Source: CAZEFK01 sp964511405 (GTDB lineage Bacteria > Pseudomonadota > Alphaproteobacteria > Elsterales > Elsteraceae). Taken from it: a stretch of DNA of 47,652 nt. The stretch is from contig CAZEFK010000019.1 of assembly GCA_964511405.1 (NCBI GenBank), positions 1 to 47,652 of the forward strand. The letters run 5' to 3'. Position 1 is the stretch's first letter. Each line of letters opens with the position of its first letter. Position numbers and translations under genes: made by a program. Below, piece by piece: positions 1-8,886 of this stretch. A model generated the notes under the pieces. It made no database searches and was not told where the DNA came from. It saw only the letters and a program-made list of their open reading frames with translations.

Positions 1-1
1 G

Positions 2-1642
2 TTCGAGCCGCGGGGCCCGCTGCCCAGCCGCCAGGCGCTCGACGCCGACCGGCGGCGGGCGCTGCGCGTGCCGGGCGCGCCGGAGCCGCGCGCGACGCTC
101 ACCGGCATGACGTGGGACGGCGGCGACGTCGTGCGCACGGCCCTGTGCGCCGAGCCGCGCGGCGGCCGGCTGGCGGTGTTCCTGCCGCCGGTGCGGGCGC
201 TGGAGGATTTTCTGGCGCTGGTCGCCGCAGTCGAACATGCCGCCGGCGAGCTGGGCCAGCCGGTGCTGGTCGAAGGCTACCCACCGCCCCGCGATCCGCG
301 CCTGGCCAGCTTCTCGGTCACCCCCGACCCCGGGGTCATCGAGGTCAACGTCGCGCCCTCGGCCAGCTGGGGCGCCCTGGTCGACACCACCCGCACCCTC
401 TACGAGGAAGCCCGCCAGTCCCGGCTGCGGGCGGAAAAATTCATGGTCGACGGCCGCCATGTCGGCACCGGCGGCGGCAACCATGTCACCCTGGGCGGGC
501 CGACCGCAGCGGACAGCCCGGTGCTGCGCCGCCCCGACCTGCTGCGCAGCCTGCTCGGCTGCTGGCTCAACCATCCGTCGCTCAGCTACCTGTTCTCGGG
601 CCTGTTCATCGGTCCGACCAGCCAGGCGCCGCGCGTCGACGAGGCCCGCGACGACGCCCTGTTCGAGGTCGAGGTCGCGTTCCAGCAGATGGCCCAGCAC
701 GCCGCGCGGGACGGCAGCGCCCCGCCCTGGCTGGTCGACCGCCTCCTGCGCAACCTGCTGGTCGACGTCACCGGCAACACCCACCGCACCGAGTTCTGCA
801 TCGACAAGCTGTACAGCCCCGACGGCCCGACCGGTCGCCTGGGGCTGGTCGAGCTGCGCGCCTTCGAGATGCCGCCCCATGCCGAGATGAGCCTGGCCCA
901 GCAGGTGCTGCTGCGCGCCCTGGTCGCGCGGTTCTGGGAGCGCCCCTACGAGCGCCCGCTGCAGCGCTGGGGGACGGCGCTGCACGACCGGTTCATGCTG
1001 CCCCACTTCGTGGCCCAGGACTTCCGCGACCTGCTGGCCGAGATGCGCGAATCGGGCTTCGCCATGGCCGACGACTGGTTCGCGCCGCATCTGGAGTTCC
1101 GCTTCCCGCGCCTGGGCAGCATCGCCGCCTCGGGCATCGAGCTGGAGCTGCGCCACGCGCTGGAGCCGTGGCATGTGCTGGGCGAGGAGCCGGGCGCCGG
1201 CGGCACCGTGCGCTATGTCGACAGCTCGGTCGAGCGGGTGCAGGTCAAGGTTACGGGCTTCGCCGATCGTCGGTACGCCGTTGCGGCAAATGGCCGCCGC
1301 GTGCCGCTGCAGCCGACCGGCGTGCCGGGCGAGGCGGTCGCCGGCATCCGCTTCAAGGCGTGGGCGCCCGTATCGGCGCTGCATCCGACGATCCCGGTCC
1401 AGGCGCCCCTGACGATCGACCTGATCGACCTGTGGTCGGAGCGTGCGATCGCCGGCTGCCGCTACCATGTCGCCCATCCCGGCGGGCGCAACTACGAGAG
1501 CCAACCGGTCAACGCCTTCGAGGCCGAGAGCCGGCGCCTGGCCCGGTTCGAGCCCATAGGGCACCGTCCGGGTCCGGTCGGTGCGCCGCTCGGCTCGACC
1601 AATCCGGCATTCCCCCATACGCTGGACCTGAGATTCCAGTGA
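2..1642 (+). CDS. DUF2126 / transglutaminase-like protein, 3' part only
   Basis: The reading frame is open from the first complete codon of the window to the TGA at 1640-1642, so the start lies to the left and only about 546 residues are visible. The visible part matches the C-terminal DUF2126 region found behind an N-terminal transglutaminase-like domain in proteins of about 1,100 residues. Recognisable stretches include the GGGNHVTLGG loop, HPSLSYLFSG, and a conserved block with RLGLVELRAFEMPPH. The transglutaminase domain with its Cys-His-Asp triad would be outside the window. The next gene follows after 8 bp, giving a tight operon with ATP-grasp, transglutaminase and alpha-E genes. This gene set is known from comparative genomics as a predicted peptide-ligase/peptidase system of unknown product. 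The family assignment is firm; the biochemical role is inferred. Confidence 0.85.
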   Translation, partial: FEPRGPLPSRQALDADRRRALRVPGAPEPRATLTGMTWDGGDVVRTALCAEPRGGRLAVFLPPVRALEDFLALVAAVEHAAGELGQPVLVEGYPPPRDPRLASFSVTPDPGVIEVNVAPSASWGALVDTTRTLYEEARQSRLRAEKFMVDGRHVGTGGGNHVTLGGPTAADSPVLRRPDLLRSLLGCWLNHPSLSYLFSGLFIGPTSQAPRVDEARDDALFEVEVAFQQMAQHAARDGSAPPWLVDRLLRNLLVDVTGNTHRTEFCIDKLYSPDGPTGRLGLVELRAFEMPPHAEMSLAQQVLLRALVARFWERPYERPLQRWGTALHDRFMLPHFVAQDFRDLLAEMRESGFAMADDWFAPHLEFRFPRLGSIAASGIELELRHALEPWHVLGEEPGAGGTVRYVDSSVERVQVKVTGFADRRYAVAANGRRVPLQPTGVPGEAVAGIRFKAWAPVSALHPTIPVQAPLTIDLIDLWSERAIAGCRYHVAHPGGRNYESQPVNAFEAESRRLARFEPIGHRPGPVGAPLGSTNPAFPHTLDLRFQ

Positions 1643-1650
1643 GAGGTGGG

Positions 1651-4080
1651 ATGGCCGACGACATCGGCACGCGCCGGCCGGCATGGCTTGCAGGCTACCG
1701 CAGCGCCGGCGGCTTCGATGAGCTGGTCGGCGGCCAGGGCGAGGTCCGGGCGGCGTGGCGGCCGCTGCTCGGCGGCATCGGTGACGCCGCCCGCCTGAAG
1801 CGCGCCGAGGCCGAGGCGCGGCGTGCGATCCGCGACGGCGGCGCCACCTACACCGTCTATGGCGGCGGCGAACGGCCCTGGGCCTTCGATCCGTTGCCGC
1901 TGCCGATCTCGGCTGCGGAATGGGGCCCGCTGGCGGCGGGATTGATCGAGCGCGCCCAGGTGCTCGAAGCGGTCCTGCGCGACCTCTATGGCGACCGGAC
2001 CCTGGTGTGCGACGGCGTCATCCCGGCGCGGCTGCTCCATGCCGACCCGGGCTTCCTGCGCGCCTGCCACGCCGTACCGCCCCCCGGCGGGCGCTGGCTG
2101 CACCTGCTGGCGGTCGACCTGGTGCGCGGCGCCGACGGCGCCTGGCGCGTGCTGGCCGACCGCGCCCAGGCGCCGTCGGGCCTGGGCTACGCGCTGCTCA
2201 ACCGCGGGCTGTCCGAGCGCGTGCTGCCGGCCGTCGCCCAGGCCGCCCAACCGGCGCCGCTGACCGGGTTCCTGGCGGCGCTCGGCGGCATGCTGACGGC
2301 CATCGCCGAGCGGCCCGGCCAATCGCCCGCCGCTCCCCTGCCGGTGGTGCTGTCGCCGGGCCCCTACAGCGAGACCTATTTCGAGCACGCCTACCTGGCC
2401 GGGCTGCTGGGCATCCCGCTGGTCCGCGGCCTGGACCTGACGGTGCGCGACCATGGCCTGCACCTGGACACGCTGTCCGGGCCGATTCGTGTCGATTCCG
2501 TGCTGCGCCGGCTCGACGACAGCTTCGCCGATCCGCTGGAGCTGCGCGCGGACAGCCAGCTTGGCGTGGCCGGTCTGCTGCAAGCGGTGCGGCGCGGCGG
2601 CGTCGCCATCGCCAATCCGCTGGGCGCCGGGCTGATCGACAGCCGCGCCCTGGCCGGCCGGCTGCCCCAGGCCGCGCAGCGCCTGCTAGGGCGACCGCCC
2701 CGCCTGGCGATGGTCGACGCGCTGTGGGGCCCGGACGGCTTGGCCGAGCACGTGGCGGCCGAGCCCGCCGGATGGATCGTCGCCGCATCGGGCAGCGACC
2801 GGCCGCCGATCCGGCCCGCCGCCCTGGCCGAGGCCGACCGCGCCGACCTCCTCGCGCAGTTGCGCGAGCGGCCCGAGGCCTGGGTCGGCCGAGCCCGGGT
2901 CCGGCTGTCGACGGCGCCGACTCTGGTCGATGGCGGTATCCAGCCGCGGCCGATCGTGCTGCGCTGCTTCCTGGTCGGCCAGGGCGCCGATGGCTGGGCG
3001 GTGATGCCCGGCGGCCTGGTGCGCTACGGCCAGGACATCGACGAGCCGCTGCTGTCGATGCAGCGCGGCGGCGGCAGCAAGGACGTCCTGGTCCCGGCGA
3101 GCGCCGACCCGGCCCCGTCGGCGCCTGTACCGATCGCGACCCTGCGGGCCGGATCCGCCATCGACCTGTCCAAGCGGGTCGGCGACAACCTGTTCTGGTT
3201 CGGCCGCTATGCCGAGCGCACCGACGCCGCGGTGCGCTTGGCGCGGGCGGCGCTGGCCCGCTTCGGCGACGGCGGCTGGGGGCCTGATCTGGCGGCGCTG
3301 GCCCGCGCCCTCGCCCGCCTCGACATGCCGCTCGACCCGGACCGGCAGGACCTGGGGCTGGCGGCCGCGATCGCCCTCAGCCATGGCGGACGCTTCGGTC
3401 GCGCCGTGGCCGAGCTGTGCCGCCTGGCGGTCGACCTGCGCGACCGGCTGACGCCCGACCTCGACCGCCTGGTCGCCGACCTGGCCGGTGCCGTGGCGAC
3501 GCCGGCCCGCGATCCGGCCGCCCTGGCGCTGCGGCTGGAAGACCTGCGGGTGCTGACCAGTGCCATCGGCGGCATGATCCAGGATTCGATGCCGCGGGCC
3601 CATGGCGGGCGGCTGCTCCATGCCGGCCGCCGCCTGGAACGGGCGATGCAGACGATCGATGGCGCCGCCGCCATGCTCGCCGCGCCCGCCGGCGAGCCGC
3701 CGCATGGCGCCGCCGCGGCCATGCTGAGCTTGGTCGACTCCGCCCATCGATGGCGCTCGGGCGGCCCGCCCGAGCTGGGCCTGATGCTGGAGCAGGTGGT
3801 CTGCGACCTGGCCAACCCGCGCTCGGTGGGAGTGCAGCTGGGAGCCTTGCTGGAGCATCTGCGCGCCCTGCCCGGCGACCGCAACCGGCTGACGCCGGCG
3901 ATCCGGGTGCTGGAGCAGCGGCGGCGCTGGCTCGCCCAACCACGGCCGTTCCGCGACCGCAGCGCCGCGGCCGCCGAGCTGGCGGCGCTGGCGGCGGACG
4001 TGGCGGGCGTCGCCGACCTGCTGGCGCAGCGCTATCTGGGACCCGAGCTGTGGCATTCCCAGCCGGACGGCGGGCCATGA
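1651..4080 (+). CDS. Circularly permuted ATP-grasp / alpha-E domain fusion protein
   Basis: An 809-residue protein with two modules. Residues about 20-480 form a circularly permuted (type 2) ATP-grasp ligase domain, with typical segments GPYSETYFEHAYLAG, the VDSVLRRLDD region and the C-terminal RPIVLRCFLVGQ and MQRGGGSKDVLV blocks. From about residue 505 there is an alpha-E helical domain (LSKRVGDNLFWFGRYAERTDA, the hallmark of DUF403). ATP-grasp enzymes make amide bonds from a carboxylate and an amine; alpha-E is thought to assist peptide synthesis. The ATG at 1651 follows GAGAGGTGGG. An open frame continues upstream of it but is only the antiphase shadow of the preceding gene. The same two modules recur as separate genes downstream, so the operon holds a fused and a split copy. 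Confidence 0.88.
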   Translation: MADDIGTRRPAWLAGYRSAGGFDELVGGQGEVRAAWRPLLGGIGDAARLKRAEAEARRAIRDGGATYTVYGGGERPWAFDPLPLPISAAEWGPLAAGLIERAQVLEAVLRDLYGDRTLVCDGVIPARLLHADPGFLRACHAVPPPGGRWLHLLAVDLVRGADGAWRVLADRAQAPSGLGYALLNRGLSERVLPAVAQAAQPAPLTGFLAALGGMLTAIAERPGQSPAAPLPVVLSPGPYSETYFEHAYLAGLLGIPLVRGLDLTVRDHGLHLDTLSGPIRVDSVLRRLDDSFADPLELRADSQLGVAGLLQAVRRGGVAIANPLGAGLIDSRALAGRLPQAAQRLLGRPPRLAMVDALWGPDGLAEHVAAEPAGWIVAASGSDRPPIRPAALAEADRADLLAQLRERPEAWVGRARVRLSTAPTLVDGGIQPRPIVLRCFLVGQGADGWAVMPGGLVRYGQDIDEPLLSMQRGGGSKDVLVPASADPAPSAPVPIATLRAGSAIDLSKRVGDNLFWFGRYAERTDAAVRLARAALARFGDGGWGPDLAALARALARLDMPLDPDRQDLGLAAAIALSHGGRFGRAVAELCRLAVDLRDRLTPDLDRLVADLAGAVATPARDPAALALRLEDLRVLTSAIGGMIQDSMPRAHGGRLLHAGRRLERAMQTIDGAAAMLAAPAGEPPHGAAAAMLSLVDSAHRWRSGGPPELGLMLEQVVCDLANPRSVGVQLGALLEHLRALPGDRNRLTPAIRVLEQRRRWLAQPRPFRDRSAAAAELAALAADVAGVADLLAQRYLGPELWHSQPDGGP

Positions 4081-4958
4081 TCCGGCAGGTCCGGCATCGC
4101 ACCCTGTACCGCTACAGCACGCCCGTCACGCTGTCGCACCATCTGGCCCATTTGGCGCCGCGCGCGACGCCGCAGCAGCGCTGCCTGGGCTTCGACCTCT
4201 CGATCGACCCGCCGCCGCGACTGATCGACCACAGCACCGACTATTTCGGTAACGAAACAACCTATTTCGAGCTGGACGTTCCGCACGACCAGCTGCGGGT
4301 CGAGGCCGTCACCACTGTCGCCGTGACCGCGCCCCCGGACCTGGATTTCGAGGCCGGGCCGAGCTGGGAGGCCGTGGCGGCGCAGCTCGCGGCCGATCCC
4401 GCGCTGGCCGAGGCGGCCGAGTTCACGGTGCCGTCGGCCCATGTACCGGTGGTGCCTGAAGCGGTCGACTACGCCCGGCCCAGCTTCCCGCCCGGGCGGC
4501 CGCTGTTGGCCGCGGTGCGCGACCTGGTGGCGCGCATCCGCCGCGACTTCCGCTTCGATGCCTCGGCGACGTCGATTGCAACGCCGGTGGCCGAAGTGCT
4601 GGCCGAACGCCACGGCGTCTGCCAGGACTTCGCGCATCTGGCCATCGCCTGCCTGCGCGGCCTGGGCCTCGCCGCCCGCTATGTCTCGGGCTACATCGAG
4701 ACGCGGCCGCCGCCGGGCAGGACGCGCCTGGCCGGCACCGACGCCAGCCACGCCTGGATCGCCGTGTGGTGCCCCGAGGCCGGCTGGATCGAAGCCGATC
4801 CCACCAACGACCTGATGCCCGTCGACGCCCATGTGGTGGTCGCCTGGGGCCGCGACTTCGCGGACGTCAGCCCGCTGAAGGGCGTGATCCTGGGCGGCGG
4901 CCGCCAGGCCGTCGACGTCGCGGTCGACGTGACCGCGCATGAGGAGGAAACCGGATGA
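4077..4958 (+). CDS. Transglutaminase-like cysteine protease family protein
   Basis: A 293-residue protein with a bacterial transglutaminase N-terminal beta region (residues 1-150) and a transglutaminase-like catalytic domain. The probable triad is visible: Cys182 in HGVCQDF, His225 in DASHAWIAVW and Asp241 in IEADPTND. Members of this family hydrolyse or transfer peptide amide bonds. No signal peptide is seen, so it is probably cytoplasmic like its ATP-grasp neighbours. Its ATG overlaps the previous stop (ATGA at 4077-4080) and its own stop overlaps the next start (4955-4958), so translation of the operon is coupled. Together with the ligases it would build and trim an unknown peptide. The fold is certain; the substrate is unknown. 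Confidence 0.9.
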   Translation: MIRQVRHRTLYRYSTPVTLSHHLAHLAPRATPQQRCLGFDLSIDPPPRLIDHSTDYFGNETTYFELDVPHDQLRVEAVTTVAVTAPPDLDFEAGPSWEAVAAQLAADPALAEAAEFTVPSAHVPVVPEAVDYARPSFPPGRPLLAAVRDLVARIRRDFRFDASATSIATPVAEVLAERHGVCQDFAHLAIACLRGLGLAARYVSGYIETRPPPGRTRLAGTDASHAWIAVWCPEAGWIEADPTNDLMPVDAHVVVAWGRDFADVSPLKGVILGGGRQAVDVAVDVTAHEEETG

Positions 4959-6406
4959 CCAAGCTCGACGGCTACGATCCGAACGGCTTCTGGTGCGAGA
5001 TGCTGGGGTCGCCGTCGCATCCCCAAGCCGACGCCTGCCGGCAGATGCTGCTGGAGCGGCTGGCCGGGATGCCGCTGGCCGAGCTGCAGCAGCGCGCCCA
5101 GGCCGCCGAGCAGGAGCTCTACAATCTGGGCATCACCTTCACGGTCTATTCCGACCGCGACGCGATCGACCGCATTCTGCCCTTCGACCTGATCCCGCGG
5201 GTCCTGACCGCCGCCGAGTGGAGCCATATCGAAGCCGGGGTCAAGCAACGGGTGGCGGCGCTCAACCTGTTCATCCACGACATCTATCACGAGCGCCGGA
5301 TCCTGGCCGACGGCGTGGTGCCGTCCGAGCTGGTGCTGGGCAACGCCAACTACCGGCCGGAGATGGTCGGGCTCGACGTGCCGCTCGGCACCTATGTCCA
5401 CATCTGCGGCATCGACATCGTGCGCGACGGCAGCGGCCAGTTCCTGGTGCTGGAGGACAATGCCCGCACGCCCTCGGGCGTGTCCTATGTCATCGAGAAC
5501 CGCACCATGATGCTGCGGGCCTATCCCGAGCTGTTCGCCAATATCGGCGTGCGGCCGGTCGACCAGTACGGGCCGCGCCTGCAGGCGGCGCTGGCCGAGG
5601 TCGCGCCGGCCGGGGTCGACAGCCCACAGGTCGTGCTGCTGTCGCCCGGGACCTTCAATTCGGCCTATTTCGAGCACATCTTCCTCGCCCGCGAGATGGG
5701 CGTGCCGCTGGTCGAGGGCCGCGACCTGGTGCTGATCGACGACCGGGTGTTCATGAAGACCACCCACGGCCTGGCACCGGTCCACACCATCTATCGCCGG
5801 CTCAACGACGACTTCCTGGACCCGGAGGCCTTCAACCCCGACAGCATGCTGGGCGTGCCCGGGCTGATGCGCGCCTACCGCGCCGGCACGGTCACGCTGG
5901 CCAACGCGGTCGGCACGGGGGCCGCCGACGACAAGGCGGTCTACGCCTACATGCCGCGGATCATCCGCTACTACCTGGACCAGGACGCGATCCTGCCCAA
6001 CGTCCAGACCAACATCTGCCGCGAACCCGACGGCCTGGCCTACACCCTCGACCATCTGGAGACGCTGGTGGTCAAGCCGGTCGGCGAGAGCGGCGGCTAC
6101 GGCATCGTCATCGGCCCCAAGGCCAGCCGCGCCGAGCTGCAGGACCTGCGCGACAAGCTGCGCCATGACCCGGCCAATTTCATCAGTCAGCCGGTGGTTG
6201 ACCTGTCGGTCAGCCCGACCCTGATGGCCGACGGCATCCGGCCCCGCCATGTCGACCTGCGCCCGTTCGCGATCACCGGCCGCGACACCTGGGTGCTGCC
6301 CGGCGGCCTGACTCGCGTGGCGCTGCGCGAGGGCTCGCTGGTGGTCAATTCCAGCCAGGGCGGCGGCTCCAAGGACACCTGGGTCTTGACCGGAGACGCG
6401 CGATGA
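4955..6406 (+). CDS. Circularly permuted ATP-grasp protein (DUF407 type)
   Basis: A 483-residue stand-alone circularly permuted ATP-grasp ligase. Landmarks are the FTVYSDRDAIDRILPFDLIPR segment near residue 65, NARTPSGVSYVIENR near 170, SPGTFNSAYFEHIFLARE near 230, VVKPVGESGGYGIVIGP (nucleotide-binding Lys and Gly-rich loop) near 370, and the terminal NSSQGGGSKDTWVL block. The family is predicted to ligate amino acids or amines to a carboxylate in an ATP-dependent reaction. The start ATG overlaps the preceding stop and its stop overlaps the next ATG (6403-6406). It pairs with the separate alpha-E gene that follows. It is a paralogue of the N-terminal half of the fusion protein at 1651-4080, not a simple repeat: the DNA sequences differ throughout. 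Confidence 0.9.
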   Translation: MTKLDGYDPNGFWCEMLGSPSHPQADACRQMLLERLAGMPLAELQQRAQAAEQELYNLGITFTVYSDRDAIDRILPFDLIPRVLTAAEWSHIEAGVKQRVAALNLFIHDIYHERRILADGVVPSELVLGNANYRPEMVGLDVPLGTYVHICGIDIVRDGSGQFLVLEDNARTPSGVSYVIENRTMMLRAYPELFANIGVRPVDQYGPRLQAALAEVAPAGVDSPQVVLLSPGTFNSAYFEHIFLAREMGVPLVEGRDLVLIDDRVFMKTTHGLAPVHTIYRRLNDDFLDPEAFNPDSMLGVPGLMRAYRAGTVTLANAVGTGAADDKAVYAYMPRIIRYYLDQDAILPNVQTNICREPDGLAYTLDHLETLVVKPVGESGGYGIVIGPKASRAELQDLRDKLRHDPANFISQPVVDLSVSPTLMADGIRPRHVDLRPFAITGRDTWVLPGGLTRVALREGSLVVNSSQGGGSKDTWVLTGDAR

Positions 6407-7389
6407 CCCTGCTCGCCCGCTACGCCGACTGCATCTTCTGGATGGCGCGCTACATCGAGCGCGCCGAGAACCTGGCCCGCGTGCTCGACGTCCAGGAGAC
6501 CTTCAGCCGCGACTCCCGCGGCGACCACAACTGGCTGTCGGTGGTCAACATCAACGCCGACGAGGCCCGGTTCTTCGAGCGCCACGACGAGCCGAGCGAA
6601 GCCAATGTCGTGCGCTTCTATCTCCTGGATCAGACCAACCCGACCTCGATCCTGTTCTCGGTCAAGGCGGCGCGCGACAACGCCCGGGCGCTCAGGCCCC
6701 TGATCTCGACCGAGATGTGGGCGCATCTCAACGTCTTCTACAACTGGCTGCGCGGCCTCGCCGCCGAGCAGGCGTCGCCGTCGGCGCTATCGCGGCTGTT
6801 CGCCCGGATCAAGGAAGCCTGCCAGACCCATACCGGCATTACCGAGGGCACCTTTTTCCGGGATCAGAGCTGGTACTTCTACCAGCTCGGCCGGATGCTC
6901 GAGCGCGCCGACCAGACCACCCGCATGGTCGACATCAAGTACCACCAGCTGCTGCCGCGGCCGACCGACGTCGGTTCGCCGATCGACGTCAGCCAGTGGA
7001 ACACGCTGCTGCGCTCGGCGGCCGGCTACCACGCCTACCGCCGCGTCCATCCCAGCGGCATGAGCCCGGCGTCGGTCGCGGGCTTCCTGCTGCTGCATCC
7101 CGGCTTCCCGCGCTCGGTCGCCACCTGCGTTGCGGCGGCCGAGCAGCAGATCCATGAGCTGCGGCTGCGCTTCGGGCTGCGCGGCGGCAATGCCGCGCTG
7201 GAAAGCCTGGATGAGATCCGCAGCTTCATGGCCGACCGTCCGATCGAGGACTTCCTGCGCATGGGGCTGCACGAAGCCCTGGACCATGTGCAGATGAAGC
7301 TCGGTGCGGTCGCCGGCGCCGTCGCCCGCGACTTCTTCGACCCGGTGCGGCCGACCCCGGCCGGCCTGGCGGTGCAAACCCAGGGGTGA
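6403..7389 (+). CDS. Alpha-E domain-containing protein (DUF403)
   Basis: A 328-residue, largely helical protein beginning MTLLARYADCIFWMARYIERAENLARVLDV, the alpha-E signature. Later landmarks are QTNPTSILFSVKAARDNAR, TFFRDQSWYFYQLGRMLERADQTTRMVDIK and a conserved HPSGMSPASVAGFLLLHPGFPRS segment. Alpha-E proteins occur almost only with circularly permuted ATP-grasp ligases and are proposed to help make or carry a peptide product. This is the last gene of the operon: only 9 bp separate its TGA from the stop of the convergent ABC permease gene, leaving no room for a classical terminator. The family is certain and the activity is unproven. Confidence 0.9.
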   Translation: MTLLARYADCIFWMARYIERAENLARVLDVQETFSRDSRGDHNWLSVVNINADEARFFERHDEPSEANVVRFYLLDQTNPTSILFSVKAARDNARALRPLISTEMWAHLNVFYNWLRGLAAEQASPSALSRLFARIKEACQTHTGITEGTFFRDQSWYFYQLGRMLERADQTTRMVDIKYHQLLPRPTDVGSPIDVSQWNTLLRSAAGYHAYRRVHPSGMSPASVAGFLLLHPGFPRSVATCVAAAEQQIHELRLRFGLRGGNAALESLDEIRSFMADRPIEDFLRMGLHEALDHVQMKLGAVAGAVARDFFDPVRPTPAGLAVQTQG

Positions 7390-7398
7390 GGCGGGCGC

Positions 7399-8142
7399 CT
7401 ACCGCCAGCGCAAGAGCCGCCGCTCGGCAAGGCCCGCCAGCCCGAACAGCAGCAGCACGAAGCCCATGATCAGCAGGACCAGGGCCATGGTCAGGGCGGC
7501 GTTGTAGGTGCTCTGGGCGAAGGACAGCAGGTAGCCCAGCCCGCGCGACGAGGCCACGAACTCGCAGACCACGGCGCCGGTGAAGGCGAAGCCGACCGCG
7601 ACCTTGAGGTTGCCCAGCACCCACGCGGCGATCGACGGCAGGTAAACTTCGCGCAGCAGCACCCGGCGGTCGCCGCCCAGGGTCACCACGCGCTCGACCA
7701 GCCGGCGGTCGACGTCGCGCACGCCGGTGAACACGCTGAAGAACATCAGCACGGCAACCAGGACGAAGGCGAGCGCGACCTTGGAGCCGACGTCGATGCC
7801 GAACCAGATGACGAACAGCGGCGCCAGGATCACCCGCGGCACCGCGTTCAGCAGCATCATCGCCGGCTCGAGCAGCTCGGCCAGGCGCGGCACCAGCGCC
7901 GCCACGATGCCCAGCGCCATGCCCACGGCGATGCCGCCGATCAGGCCCAGCACGCCGGCCGACAGCGTCGCGGCCAGATGGCTCCAGATATCGCCGGTCG
8001 CGAACAGCCCGGCCAAGGCGCCGGCGACGCGGGTCGGCGGTGGGAAATAGAGGGCGTTGAGCAGCCCGGCGCGGGCCAGCACCTCCCACAGCACCAGCCC
8101 GGCGACCCCGGCCGCGAGCTGGCGGGCGAACCGCGCACTCAT
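7399..8142 (-). CDS. ABC transporter permease, SsuC/TauC-like
   Basis: A 247-residue inner-membrane permease of the nitrate/sulfonate/taurine importer type. About six hydrophobic segments are visible. The EAA loop of the family lies in the middle (DRRLVERVVTLGGDRRVLLREVYLPSIAAWVLG), the contact site for the ATPase. The frame is open upstream of this start but only in the shadow of the ATPase gene. The ATG at 8142 overlaps the ATPase stop (ATGA), which fixes the start. It is the last gene of a binding protein - ATPase - permease operon and converges with the alpha-E gene. Substrates of such transporters are usually sulfonates, nitrate, or pyrimidine/thiamine precursors; nothing here decides between them. 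Confidence 0.88.
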   Translation of the reverse strand: MSARFARQLAAGVAGLVLWEVLARAGLLNALYFPPPTRVAGALAGLFATGDIWSHLAATLSAGVLGLIGGIAVGMALGIVAALVPRLAELLEPAMMLLNAVPRVILAPLFVIWFGIDVGSKVALAFVLVAVLMFFSVFTGVRDVDRRLVERVVTLGGDRRVLLREVYLPSIAAWVLGNLKVAVGFAFTGAVVCEFVASSRGLGYLLSFAQSTYNAALTMALVLLIMGFVLLLFGLAGLAERRLLRWR

Positions 8143-8885
8143 GCCGGCACCGGCTCGACCTCGCGGGCGAGATCCTGCCAAAGCCGCGCCAGCAGCGGCC
8201 CGAAGTCGAGGCGCGCCCGCACCCCGATCAGGTCGCGCGGCCGCTCGAACGGTACGGCATAGCGCTGCCGGATCCGGGCCCGCGGCCCGGCCGACAGCAG
8301 ATAGACGGCATCGGATAGGCAAAGCGCCTCTTCCAGATCATGGGTCACCAGCAGCACGCTGATGCGGTCCTCCTCGACCAGGCTCAGCACGTCCTGCGTC
8401 ACGCGCGTGCGCACGATCGCGTCGAGCGATGCAAACGGCTCGTCCATCAGCAGCAGGCGCGGCTTCAAGGCCAGCACCTGGGCCAGCGCCACGCGCTTGC
8501 GCTGGCCGCCGCTGAGCGCCCGCGGAAAGCGGTCGCCGAAGCCGGCCAGGCCCAGCCGCGCCAGCCAGCGGTCGGCCTCGTCGCCCGCCGGGCCCGCGGC
8601 GGTGCCGCGAATCCGCAGGCCCAGCATCACGTTCTGGCGCACCGTGCGCCAGGGCAGCAGCGCATCGTCCTGGAACAGCATGCCGAGGTCGCGAGGCTCG
8701 ATGGCCAGGCTCACGCTGCCGGCGAGCGGCTGCTGCAGGCCCAGCACGGCGCGCAGGACGCTGCTCTTGCCCGAGCCCGACGGCCCGACCAAGCTGACGA
8801 ACTGGCCGGCGTCGACCTCGAGGTCGACGCCGGCCAGCACCGGCTCGCCGCCATAGGCGAGCGAAAGGCCGCGGATGTCCAGCAA
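8139..8885 (-). CDS. ABC transporter ATP-binding protein, SsuB/TauB-like
   Basis: A 248-residue ATPase with every motif intact: Walker A GPSGSGKSS near residue 35, Q-loop LGMLFQDDALLPW near 70, signature LSGGQRKR near 128, Walker B LLLMDEPFASLD near 150, and the switch His in LLVTHDLEEAL. The start is a TTG at 8885-8883, one base past the TGA of the binding-protein gene, and it gives the normal family N-terminus (MLDIRGLSLAYGG). No better ATG exists near it. It energises the adjacent permease for uptake of a small organic ion. The size is normal for the family and no defects are seen. Confidence 0.9.
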   Translation of the reverse strand: MLDIRGLSLAYGGEPVLAGVDLEVDAGQFVSLVGPSGSGKSSVLRAVLGLQQPLAGSVSLAIEPRDLGMLFQDDALLPWRTVRQNVMLGLRIRGTAAGPAGDEADRWLARLGLAGFGDRFPRALSGGQRKRVALAQVLALKPRLLLMDEPFASLDAIVRTRVTQDVLSLVEEDRISVLLVTHDLEEALCLSDAVYLLSAGPRARIRQRYAVPFERPRDLIGVRARLDFGPLLARLWQDLAREVEPVPA

Positions 8886-8886
8886 A

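Noticed and set aside
112..1650. Long open frame upstream of the ATP-grasp/alpha-E fusion
   Set aside because: It is the Arg/Pro/Gly-rich antiphase shadow of the DUF2126 gene; protein similarity begins only at the ATG at 1651.
1492..4056. Two long minus-strand frames opposite the ATP-grasp/alpha-E fusion (1492-2583 and 2686-4056)
   Set aside because: They are Gln/Arg/Gly/His-rich complements of the fusion gene with no domain, start signal or hydrophobic pattern; common in DNA of this GC content.
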